Under the pieces are notes generated by a model. That model saw only the letters and a list, made by a program, of their open reading frames with translations. It was not told where the DNA came from and searched no databases. A program made the translations under genes and the position numbers. From Kalaharituber pfeilii (Eukaryota; Ascomycota; Pezizomycetes; Pezizales; Pezizaceae), in NCBI GenBank assembly GCA_015179045.1, contig WHUZ01000078.1:1-64000 (forward strand): a stretch of 64,000 nt of DNA. The letters run 5' to 3'. Every line of letters begins with the position of its first letter. Position 1 is the first letter of the stretch. Shown here piece by piece: positions 44,847 to 55,389 of this stretch.

Positions 44847-46534
44847 ATGTATCACAGTTTATATTCAAGTATATATACTAACAAATATTTTAGAAATGAC
44901 GGACCTTCCAGACAATACAGCAGATACATCCTGATGGAATTAATTGGGGAAGGGGGACAGAGGAGAGACGCATAACGTGTGCGGGGACATTTCATTATTA
45001 GTTTTCCTTCCTTCCCATTAACGATAACAATGCCAGCAGCAGAATCCAAATGGATCGATTCGGTTCTCCAACTGCTGGTCCCTCACGGTCCGCACATGTG
45101 CCGTCCGTGTACTATAATAACAACCCCCAATCTCAGTCCCTGGGCTTTTCTCAGGCAGCAGACGACGAGAGCCTGTATAACGGCAATCAGTATAATAACG
45201 ACCTCCAATCGCAGTCCCTGGACTTTTCTCAGGCAGCAGACGACGAGAGTCTGTACAACGACGACCAGTACTTCTCCGACGCCCTCGTCGGCCTCCAAAT
45301 CTCCGAGACCGAGTTGCCCGAATTTGAGCAATTCGTCTTCGGCGGTCTGCTAGACGATGGGGCGCAATCTCAAATCCCCGAGACTTCTTTCCAGGAGGAG
45401 GGCGTGGTCGACCTGACCCAGGACGAACCTTCCGAGCCCACCCCCGTCGCCAGCAACGGTCCCGTGCCCCCGCCAACGCCTCCGCCCTGATGCTCCGCAA
45501 CCCCAGCACTCAGCCCATCGTCGTCACCATTCCCCCGCAGCTCTACATCTCGTGGCTGACGCACATGCTGCAATTCCAAGGTGGCCCAAATGAGCAGATG
45601 TGCCAATCCGGCGGACTTTGAATCGGCGGTGTCCGAGTTCAACACGGCGAATGAGGCGCTCCTGAAGCGTGTCCCGGTCCCGTCGGAGGTGCTGCAGCAG
45701 TTGAGGGCAAGGAGGGAGGAGGCGGGACTGGTCTTGCACGGCACTGATGCACTGGAGAACGAGAGGGCGGCGTACGTGGCCGGAGTAAGTTTCCGCATTC
45801 CGCACGCAAATATGTGTCTATGCTAACATGAAGGTGCGGCAGAAAATCCGCGAGGTATACAGCCTGACGCTGACCCTCGCGTCCAAATACGGCCACCTGG
45901 CGCCTCCGCGCTGGGGAAGCAGCACCGCCGCCGCCTCGCCAACCGTCGACTCCGGACTCGGCAGCCACCTCCACACGCCCTCCGTCCTTGCAGCCCCCGG
46001 CCCCAACGGCCCCAACGGCCCCAACGGCGCCCTCCTCGCCCCTCTCCCGGACCCGCAGCAGCACGGGTGGAAGTCCGAACACTACTCCCGCTTCCCCGCC
46101 CCCGACAGGATCGACCAGCAGATCGAGCGGCTCAAGGTCCACCCCGTCTTCAACATCCCGATTCACCAGTCGCAGGGCTGGGCCTACAGGCAGGTAGCCG
46201 ATTGCCACCCTGCGCCCGGCCCCGTGGCGTGGATCCCGCCAACAACGTGCCGCAAATACCACGAAGACCTGGCCTCCGGCCTCCTCCAGGCGATCCTCTC
46301 CGATGAGTACGCAATCGACGATCGCAATACAAGGGTCTACAGGCACTGGAGGCAGCTCAAGGACAGTGACGGTTCCGACGGCAATGGATCCGAGGAAGAG
46401 GTCTTCATGAAGCTCGCGTGGAAACTGGTGGTGAGGATCCACAAGCTGCATATGCACGCCGAAACAGTGGATACCTTGAACTACTGGAACCGCGAGAGGT
46501 CATTGTTTGAGCTGCTCGAGCAGGCGAAGGGGAC

Positions 46535-46574
46535 TTTTTTTTTTTTTTTTTTTTTATATCATTACTCGCATGCC
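46535..46574 (-). mobile_element. 40-bp tail A insertion in exon 2 of the pseudogene
   Basis: Poly-T, then ATATCATTACTCGCATGCC, flanked by GCGAAGGGGAC (46524-46534, 46575-46585). Arm 1 has a single GCGAAGGGGAC at the same place. Only half of the hairpin was copied. Confidence 0.9.
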
Positions 46575-47001
46575 GCGAAGGGGACATGCTTCGGTGCTAG
46601 CAAGGAGGGGGTTGTTAGTGAAGTGGTCAAGTGTCCACATGGAAAGTTGAATGTGAGTATACTTTCTCTGATAGTTGAACAGGGGAGGTTCGATAGGGAC
46701 TGGGACTACGCAGACTTTCAAATACAACCAGGAGTCCAACCAAAGGAAGAAGAACCGTGAAAGCCGCCACGTGCATCTCTACAATGTTGTATATAGACAG
46801 CCTCCCCCATGGCGCCTTAACAAGGACGGGGAGCTCGCTGCCGGTGACGCTGTGAAGACCGAGGCGAAAAATGAACCTGCCGAAGCCTCCACCTCCGAAA
46901 ATGTCACCAAGCCTCCAGAGAACGGCGAGGAGGCCGAAAGTGACGAGGAGGAGGAGGAAGAAGAGGTGCTACCACAGCGTCAGCCCTCCAAACGTCGCCC
47001 C

Positions 47002-47063
47002 TTTTTTTTTTTTTTTTTTTTTATTTCACGTGACCCCGCTTGTAGCTGTTCGCCATGGCAGGG
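47002..47063 (-). mobile_element. 62-bp tail B insertion in exon 3 of the pseudogene
   Basis: Poly-T then tail B reversed, flanked by CCAAACGTCGCCCC (46988-47001, 47064-47077; the first two bases may belong to either side). Arm 1 has the empty site. Confidence 0.9.
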
Positions 47064-47454
47064 CCAAACGTCGCCCCGTTTCCCAGCAGACACCGGCTCA
47101 AGTGGATGAGCCAGTCCCCCCCCGCCAGGCCCCATCTCCTTCGCCCTTCCCTTGCGCCAGCACCAGCAGGAAGCCGTTCCGCCAAGAAGTCCACGAGCAA
47201 GAACAGAGTCGTCTCCGCCCCACTCCGCCTCTCGTCGCAGAAACACCGCGAACTGGACGAGGAAACCAAAGCAGCACTAGAAAAGGCTGCTGAGGGTATG
47301 TTTGCTGGGCAGGTCCCCGCAACGATAGCGGAGATGTACTCGGCCGGAAAGAGGAAGCGGTCTTCGGCGCCAAAGTCGAAGAAGGAAGGGCCGAAGACCG
47401 GCGGGGGGGATGCGGATCGGGGCACCACAAGCCGGGCGAAGAGGGTGAGGTCTG

Positions 47455-48099
47455 GTCTGTCGAAACATGACATCCGCCACCCGTGTTGAGTTGTCTATCA
47501 ACATCCGCTACCCGTATGTTGCTGTTACTAATAGATATGTTTTTTCTATTATTGTTACTAATGGATACGTTTCTTCCTGTTACTGTTACTAATAGATAGT
47601 TCCTTCTGACTGCTGTTTCGTCTGTTTATTGGTTGCTGTTCTGTTCTTTCATTTAGCATACACATGATCTACACTCAGTTACTATTTGTTCTTTATGTAC
47701 CTAACACCTCGCCGTAGCCTATCAGGCGGCACGCGAGTAATGAAATAAAAAAAAAAAAAAAAAAAAACTCCGTTGCTATTATGTGTCTGAATCATGCAAT
47801 AACGCCACAGCACCAACTTCACGCCACAGCGCTTAGTTGCAAGCCATGCATTCCGTTACTTCCGCACCTGCCTGTCTAGTCATGGTTCTGCAGTCACGTC
47901 ATGCAATGCTCATTATGTATATAATCCTGTTTGATTCTGCATCTCTTTAATCAATCAGACTTATTGGACCTAACGGTACGGACCCAACGGTACAGATCTT
48001 CTTTACTCCTCCAGAAGCTCTTTCTTGTTTTTCTTACGTGACGAAGCCCTCCTTATTCTAAGTGCGAATCCGGAATTCAGGGTCGACGTTCAGTCATGG
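47455..48099 (+). mobile_element. Composite insertion with tail A (47707-47767)
   Basis: About 645 bp absent from arm 1. Begins with imperfect repeats (CATCCGC-ACCCGT; TGTTACTAATAGATA, three times), then tail A with poly-A, then another 330 bp of unrelated sequence. No clear target duplication for the whole block, so more than one event is likely. Confidence 0.65.
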
Positions 48100-49035
48100 T
48101 CCGGCAGTCCACCGGAAGATTGCTCCTGCACCTGCTCCAGCGGAGCAAAAGGATCTGCCGAGAAGTGCGCCAACGGTGGCTGGGTCAAGTATACCTCTGC
48201 AAATCCAACCGCAAAGCAAACCTGAGCTCGCAATGTTGACGCCCCAGAGTATTACTCCGCAGGGTTTGTCTCAAGAGCTGGAGTTTGTGCCAGCGGTTCT
48301 GACTCCTCAGCCGCAGGTTGAGTTCCCAATGCAGAGGAGTACCCAGGAGTACCAGCAGGTAGAGGCGGTGGGAATGTATCCCCAAGATGTAATCCAATAT
48401 ACATCCCCGCACTACCCCGCCTTCCAGCTGGCTCAGCAGGTCCAGCAGCACCAATTCGGCCTCCCCCCCAATCGTTTTCCGCGGCAGGCGTTGGCATCCC
48501 CACAGCATCCCCATCAAGCGGTTTCGGCGGATTCCTCCAGCAGGGCTATACCACTCAAGAGCAAATTGAGCCCCAGGAGGAGATGTACGTTCCGCAGCTC
48601 CCGTACTTTGGTCTTGGTGCACAAAATCTCGGGCTTATGCAGGCTGCACCCGAGAACCAAGACATGCTGGGTCTGCAGCAATTCGGACACGTGCTTCCGA
48701 ACGCCATGGACATGGGTCAGCAGTCCATGTTTGTGCAGAACCAACAGGCCCAGCACCAAGTACAAGCACACGGGATGCCGATGTCTGCTGGCACGCCACA
48801 AGACTGGGGTAACTCTTCCCAGGGATTGATGTTGCCTTCCTGGTACGCGGAGCAGCTGCAGATGGCTGGTACGGCCGTTCAGCAGCAGGCTCCCGAACAG
48901 GACGGGCATTTCTTCATGACCCAGGAAGAGTTCAACGTCTACTGTGGTCAGATCCTGCAGAGCGGGGCCGCTGGGGGGCTGAGTTCTCTGGGCGAGGAGA
49001 TGGAGTGGACTGGCGAGGCACCCTCCTCGCTATAG

Positions 49036-52000
49036 CCTTGTGGTGCTTGTTTTTCGGTCCTGCCGTGGGGCTTGTGGGATGTTTGGTGGAGATGGCGGAG
49101 AGGTGGTGTTCTTCCTGGTTGTTGTTCTTGGGGGTGGAATGTGGTTCTTCGATGCACGTGTCAGTGCACGAATGTGTTTTCCTTTCCTTGGTTGTCCTTT
49201 CCGTCTTTGTTTTATTAGATTTGCTATAGCATGTTTTTGTGCTTTCGTCCTTGCTTTGTGTGCAGTGGGTGCGTATACAACATGGATACGCGTGAAGGGG
49301 TGTTGATAATTTTTTTTTTCCTTTTTCTTTTGCTGGGTCTTGGCTCTGGTTTTCACTTTTTTTGCTGCTTTTAGAGTTCATGTTCCAATCAGTGTTAGCC
49401 GAGGGAACTCTTTTGTATGGATGGTCGCTTTTTATTTTGCTACTTGCCGCTTTTACGTCTGTTTCTTTTTGCTTACTATGTCGGCATGTTGGAGTTTATT
49501 TTTTTGTGCTATGGCGCTTTATGGCTGGGGAACTTTGCAAATGGGTGGGCATACGTATATTACCTACATTGCTGGCGGGTTTTGTTGTTCTTAGTTGTGT
49601 CGCATTTTATTTTATATATTTTTTTTGTTGTTTATTTTGCATTGTGCGGTGCTGGGGGTCTTGGGGTCTTTGCTTGCTTGCTTGCTTGGTTCATGGAAAG
49701 GATGGGCGGGGGGGCTTTTTTTTACTTATGAGATAGAATTATGCTTCTTTGCTATAACATTCGAATTCTCGACTACTGCTTCGTGGTGACGGTTGCCGGG
49801 GTGAGGTACATGTGCTGGATTTGGGGGAGCGGGGCATGTGAGGAAGGTACATGGAGCGCAGTACACACACCTTACGTGGTGGGAATGTAGCGGGTGGTTT
49901 GGGGATTATATACGTGAAAAAGCAAAAAATTGGAGGCGGGGGTTAGGTGGGGGTGGGGATTCTCGGTAACTATCTAGAATTTGCGGATTCCCGAGGGTAA
50001 AATTCTCCCATAAGCGCCGAGTGTAGCTTGGTCAGCAACTCAGTGCTACATCTGGTCTGGGACTGGGGAGCAGGATAATATTATTCGGAAGTGGTAGTCG
50101 TGGTGGCGGTGGGAAGACGTGATGAAGCGAGTTGGGTATTGACTTTTTTTATTTTTTATTTTCGATGGATGGAGGAGAGGGGGGGGGGGGGCGGGGGGGG
50201 CTCAGGGGACATGAGGCCATGCAAGTAATGCTATGTCTGGATATGAATCTACGGAACCCCTGCAGGGTATATTTGGAGGAAAAGGGGGAAAAACAAGTGT
50301 ATATATCTATATCTACCGTATTGCGTAATAGCAGGGTGGAATGGGCTTACGTGCTAAGTGCATTTCATGAAGGAGGTTTATGTGATTTGATATTTGTGGT
50401 GCGGGGCAAGGGGGGGGGGGGTATACTTTGGCTTGTAGCATTGGGGGCTGTATAGTGTACGGTATGTGGAACTGGGTTTTAGTTCTATATGTAGGTGAGG
50501 ATGTGCTGCGGGGGGGATATTGTTGGAGGTGTAGAGGACGGATAAGGGGGGAAGGACATGGTGGAAGTAGGTAAGTTGGGGTTGGGGGGGTGCGGGGGTG
50601 GTGGTTCAGAGTGGGGGTGGGGAACGGGTGGATGGTACGAAATGTGAAGGGGGGGTAAAATGCGACGATGCAATAACCGGACGTGTAGTGACATTTAGAC
50701 ACATCAAGTCCTCAGCAGCATGAGGAGTGCAAAAACCCTATTCTATTCATGCGATATAAGCTGCGACTCGGATATACAATACTATACTATTCCCCACCAT
50801 AGCTGTGCACCGGGTACTGGAGCTGGTGGCTCGGTAGTGGTGGTGGAAGGAATCGCATATACTGGATCTTGCACGCGTGTGTGCGCGGATAAAAAGAAAA
50901 CGTCGACGTATATTTGGGATAGGAGGGGGGAGGTACCCGAGGATTTGAATAGCTGGTTGGGATTGGGGGCCGGGAAGGGCACAAGTTCGCGAAAGGGATT
51001 ACGCGTGTCAGGTCTAGGAGTCGGGAAGGGGGGGTGGGGGGTGGGGGGTGGGGGGTGGGGAGGGTCAAAGCGATGTGGTGCGTGCGGACAGAGTGATGCG
51101 GTACCCTGAAGTAGAGGCAGTAGGTACGTGAGGATCTGTACTTGTGTAAGAGGAGGTAGGAACGACCGAGGAAGTAAGACACAAACTGCATATTGCGGAT
51201 TCCCTCCGTCCACCGCAAGCTCTCTTGGAATGATAACCCCCCCGCCCCCATATCCACTGCTTCCGAGGATAGATTTAGCCCTACCCGAGCAGGTCTGTAC
51301 GCCAGCTTCTAAAGATCGAAGGTCATATCCGAACGGAATTGATTTTCCGACCCGCTTCAGAAAAGAAAAAATAAAAAATAAACAGAGCGAGGTTTGTAGC
51401 TGACACCGGGAGAAACTACAGTTTTGCGTACCTATAGCAGAGACGGAATATTTGGTGCCTGGGTTTTTTATTTTTTTCTTTGACTGCGAAATGGGCTGGA
51501 CTGCAGTAAATTTGGAATAGTAGTCAATGGGAAAAAAGGCACTACCTATAGGTAATGCTCATGAAGATTGATAAAACCAAAATTGGGAGATGTCGCATGT
51601 TGGGCAACTATACGGGTTTGACGAGTTAGGTTCGGCGGGGTAAAATATAAGGATGAAGTTGGTATTAGAATCGCTGGAGGGGCAGAGGGTGGTTAAGCGA
51701 GGCTCGGATAAGTGCATCACAGCATAATTACCCCAGAACATGAGCAGAGATACGCTATAAGCCGGTGATGCAAGCTCAGGGCTCTTGTTTTGGCGATTTC
51801 CCGTATACAGCCCTACTGGGCTCTGGCGAGACACGACTTTGACTATTTCCGTATGCATGGGCTGTTACAAGAAATTCGACTAACGTGCGTGAGAAACTAC
51901 ATACACTCAAACGTCCGCCGCGCTCTACTACCTCCTCTATAAATTCCTTAACCCCAACTCCTCAACTCCTCCCACCAGGACCGCTGACCCTTCCACTTAT

Positions 52001-52627
52001 TCGCACCTTCCGCACTCTCCTCCTCTGCTCCTCTGTAGCCAGCTCCACCAAGGTTCCTTTCCGGTCGGCAGACAGGTTTGTCAGGCCTCGCAGTCCTTTA
52101 CAGAGATTGAAAGTTGGTTAATATACACCACGTAGCAAATCAGGCGACTCATGTGCATAGACATTACCCAAACGAGATGCGGAATATATTCTGCGTACGA
52201 ACCTGTATTTCTATTTTGATTTTGCAGACAAATTGGGCTTGATTTCATAGGGTTAGGAATTTTTCGTTGTGGTTGCTTACCTCCGGAGGTGGTTGACCAG
52301 GCAGGACGTTTTTCGTTGCGGTCGCGAAGGTAGAGTTCTTACTTATGGTAGTACAGGTGGATATGATTGGTCAGGAGATAGATTTAGTTAGCGTATATGT
52401 ACTGTATAACAAATAACTATTGCAAAGTCCAAAATTTGGATGGCACAAGAAAACTGTGTTGAGCTGAGGTTTTTAAATTTTGCCTTGCAAAGGAATGATC
52501 TGCGTATTTCACAGTAGTTCATGTTACCCCAACATGCACTCACGTCACCGATTTACCCACCAGCAGCGAGACCTCGAACAGGAACCTTGGAAATGGAGAT
52601 GGTGGTTGATTGCGGGATTAATAAGAA
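49036..52627. other. Arm 2 inner and middle section, no gene seen
   Basis: Mirror of 5796-12209 without the 1,950-bp insert. Contains G-runs (50182-50202, 50405-50421) and four G-tracts of about 6 separated by T (51028-51062), longer than the matching C-block of arm 1. Confidence 0.5.
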
Positions 52628-53146
52628 ATGAAACAAAATAGAAAGCACATATTAAAAACAAGTTTGTCCCGGTTCCAACTCCCAATTGACCATCGCTGGA
52701 ACTGGAGCATTGATATATCCACCAAGAAATCCGGCATCGTCGTGCACGGAATAGCCCTAAGAAAAGACTTGGGGAAAGTCCGAAGATGGCTGGAGGAAGC
52801 AAACAGAGAACTAGGAAAGACCGTTGGGGTTAGATGGCTGAGACGCAAGGAGCTGCTGATAGACGAAGGAAAAAACACCAGCTCAGCCGTGGTATACTTG
52901 GAAGATGAGACCGAAATTCAGAGAGTGGGGTTGGGAGGGAAATGGTTGAGAGTATGCAAGTACGAGTCGGACAGGCGTAGGAGATAGGACTCGTCGACTT
53001 GTTGTTGTCTTTGTCGCCCGCATCACGTATGAGTACCGCGGGCACCACATGTATCTAGCTGGCTTTTTTCTTTCCTTTTCAATAAAACCCTCGCATAGCC
53101 CATAGGGCGGCATGCGAGTACTGATATAAAAAAAAAGAAAAAAAAA
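52628..53146 (+). pseudogene. Non-LTR ORF1 fragment with tail A
   Basis: A frame to 52987 carries GIVVHGIALRKDLGKVRRWL, then SSAVVYLEDE and G-G-K-W-L-R-V-C-K-Y-E, matching the ORF1 C-terminal block of 4526-5488. It is followed by tail A (53088-53120) and an A-rich end. The 5' end is ill defined. In arm 1 only the portion before the LGKVRRW region remains (6545-6690, minus), joined by deletion to the right flank. Here an ORF1 block is coupled to tail A, whereas 4177-5624 couples it to tail B. Confidence 0.65.
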
Positions 53147-53864
53147 CGCATCTCAGTTAGATGCCGGACAGCTCTCTTTCCCCAGCTCGGAATCGAACTG
53201 AGGCCCCTAATTCTATACCTCTACATGGCGCTTGGTGTGCCTCCGTCACTGGAGTTCCACTTCTACCAAGGCCTAGGTCAGTTCGAAAAAGTGCACAACT
53301 CCATGTACTCTTATTCCCAACCCACCGTCTCCATCTCCAGCAGTAACAACTCCCCTGGAAACCCCACCCAACGATTCCTCCGGTGACCGCCCCCGACCAC
53401 TCCGATGTGGGGAAGGTCACCGAATGCGTAAGTACAGCAAAGGGCAAGCTTGGCACTAGAAAGCACGTGGGGATAAGGGCGGCACGTGAAGCGTTTCATC
53501 GATATCATATGTATATAGACTTTCTGTACTGTAGTTTATACAAGGAAAAACCTCTTCTCTTCTCTTCTTTTCGCACCCGGCTTTCGCACCAGCACTTGCG
53601 TTTGGTCGTACGTTCGTTCCCCCAGCTTGATCATTTGGTCGGTGCACGGGGGCTGAAACTTGCGAGTGGACACAGTGGCTTTAGGCGGAGCCAGGTCTAT
53701 TGGCGGAGGAATCCCCGGCTTAGCTGGGCGTGAATCCGAAAAATGATTGGCTGCGTTATCGCACAAAAGTAAAACACCTTGGGACTTGAGCTTGCGGCTA
53801 TATGGATATTGAAGTCAGAGGATTAAACTGTTGCGCATTTTCCGATGCGGTTGATTATCCATCC

Positions 53865-53923
53865 GTTTTTTGTTTGTTTTTTTATATCAGTACTCGCGTG
53901 CCGCCCTAGAGGCTATGGCGAGG
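53865..53923 (-). mobile_element. Minimal tail A insertion (59 bp), arm 2 only
   Basis: Flanked by TATCCATCC (53856-53864, 53924-53932). The empty site exists in arm 1 near 5928-5942. The hairpin inner stem is GCCT-CTA-GGGC, a wobble-paired variant. Confidence 0.85.
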
Positions 53924-54238
53924 TATCCATCCATTGCCAGCCTATCGCAGTCCACATTAGATCCCAGCTTGCATACTTGCTTCATTTACAAAATTTATCC
54001 CCTAGAAGGAACTCGCGTAATTATGCAGGGTTTTAGCCAAGACTGAGCAGTGCACAATATTCAAATATTGGTTATCAGCTTTGCGTCACGTAACCGTTAC
54101 GTGAGGTTACATGACATAAGCAAAAGCTCTCATTGGCTGATTTCGTAACGTGAGACAGCCGATTTTCGTTACCATGATCACGTAGCGAAATCGTCGCGTT
54201 GCGTCGCGTTACCACCATAACTTTGCGTAACTTTGGGG

Positions 54239-54318
54239 TTTTTTTTTTTTTTTTTTTATTTCACGTAACCCCGCTTGCAGCTGTTCGCCATGGCAGGGTC
54301 CCTGGACCCAAGTCCTTA
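54239..54318 (-). mobile_element. 3' tail of the ORF1-only element, arm 2 side
   Basis: Poly-A (as T), tail B and about 25 bp more, with the same CCCAAAGTTACGC flank as 5625-5638. The remainder of the element is missing: the duplication breakpoint is inside it. Confidence 0.8.
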
Positions 54319-54325
54319 GTTAAGT

Positions 54326-54347
54326 GAGCTCGGCTCAAGCCGAGCTC
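54326..54347. repeat. Perfect palindrome at the outer edge of arm 2
   Basis: Two 10-bp arms GAGCTCGGCT / AGCCGAGCTC around a 2-nt loop (CA), 8 bp outside the breakpoint. Followed by further GCTCGAGCC words (54363-54378). Confidence 0.8.
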
Positions 54348-54559
54348 GTCAAATAGAAGGTGGGCTCGAGCCAGCGAGCCTTGATTACATGATATTAATA
54401 ACTAATCTAAACCATTCTACAGCTTCATCCTCATCACTGCTATCTGCTAAATTCAGTAGCAGATGATAGTGCTCATAGTCTCACCTTCCATTCTGTTTCG
54501 GCGTGTGTTGAGAACTTCGCCTGCCTGTAGTAAATTGTCAGCTTAGCTAGAGATAGTAT

Positions 54560-54962
54560 TATGTTGAAATACTTACCTGCGAGAATATCTGTTCGGAGGG
54601 GACAGAGGAGGCAGGTATTGCTAAATACTCTCATGCCATGCGGTCTAGATTTGGCGACATCCCGGCTCGAATTTTGGGGTGGAGGAGCTCTAGAAATGAT
54701 ACTTTTTCTGCTAGTCTGATTGGTAAATTTGTTGAGATAAGAAAGCGGCAAAGAAGTTCACAATACGTGTTTCGGAAAAGCCCTCTGGTTTAGCTCGCTT
54801 TGTTGGAACCATCATCTCAAATGGTATTCGTTGCTTTAATTCTGTGGCATTTACTAGCTGACGCAAAAGTGGAACTGATGCATGTGACTTCCAAAAATAG
54901 TGAAGTAACATGGATGTGGTTATTGTACAGCTTTTGACGTGCCAAGTCTTGAAACAATACAC
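54560..54962 (-). pseudogene. hAT transposase C-terminal remnant
   Basis: On the minus strand 54630-54578 reads EYLAIPASSVPSEQIFSQ, the hallmark of the hAT dimerisation domain, running directly into a GTAAGT donor. Upstream (54962-54714) lies a longer open stretch with F-W-K-S-H-A-S-V-P and R-I-V-N-F-F-A-A-F in another frame. Stops and frame shifts separate the parts, so it is dead. It may be the relative of the enzyme that moved the hAT-like MITEs at 31648 and 40580. Confidence 0.65.
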
Positions 54963-55152
54963 ACATATAAAATTTCATGCTCATTATCTGATCTTTTTCA
55001 CCACAGAATCATACATCTTTCATACAGGTAACTATGATGATAAGAGTTCAAAACAGTATGCTAATCTTTAACTAAAGAATATTGGCCAGCTAGGCTGGCA
55101 AGGAAGGCATTATAAATTGATATAAAATTGGTTGTCATATTGATAAATTGCT

Positions 55153-55389
55153 TGTTACGGGTTCACCGCGACCGTAGTGTGGGCGGCCGGTGGAGCGCGT
55201 GAAAAGCGAAAAATGCAAGCGCATACGAAATGCGCATATGCGACGTAAGCGACATGCGACAGCCGGAAAGGCGCCGCAGTTGCATAATGAGTACTATATG
55301 AGCTACGCAGAGGACTAGCGAGTATCGCTAGTCAAGTGTCTTTTTGACCTGGCGGACGGTAACTCTCTGCGTTTACCACCTCCGTAACA
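55153..55389 (-). repeat. Solo LTR, copy b
   Basis: A 237-bp unit with TGTTACGG...CCGTAACA ends, flanked by a perfect TTGCT duplication (55148-55152, 55390-55394). Opposite in orientation to copy a at 9646-9880. Confidence 0.8.

Larger units (their letters stand above)
45050..49035 (+). pseudogene. Broken copy of the 994-aa gene
   Basis: Same exon order as 12210-15304. A 1-nt deletion in exon 1 (near 45463, within a Pro/Ala codon run) leads to an early stop at 45488. There is a 1-nt insertion near 45588. Exon 2 holds a 40-bp tail A insert that adds 51 bp and keeps the frame. Exon 3 holds a 62-bp tail B insert (frameshift, +76 bp) and a composite insert at about 47455-48099. The intron 2 branch site has changed from TACTGAC to TAGGGAC. 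A 38-codon in-frame segment near 48210-48325 is present here and absent in arm 1. The native promoter was not copied. Expression of a working protein is very unlikely. Confidence 0.9.
45028..54318. repeat. Large inverted duplication, arm 2
   Basis: A 9,291-bp reverse copy of 5545-15326. Insertions absent from arm 1: 46535-46574 (tail A), 47002-47063 (tail B), about 47455-48099 (composite) and 53865-53923 (tail A), three of them with target duplications, so they are later than the duplication. It retains a non-LTR ORF1/tail A copy (52628-53146) most of which arm 1 has lost. Confidence 0.9.

Noticed and set aside
53170..53215. B-box-like GTTCGATTCC on the minus strand in arm 2
   Set aside because: Isolated motif with an imperfect T-stem; no cloverleaf, and the region is a junction between a retroposon and its flank.
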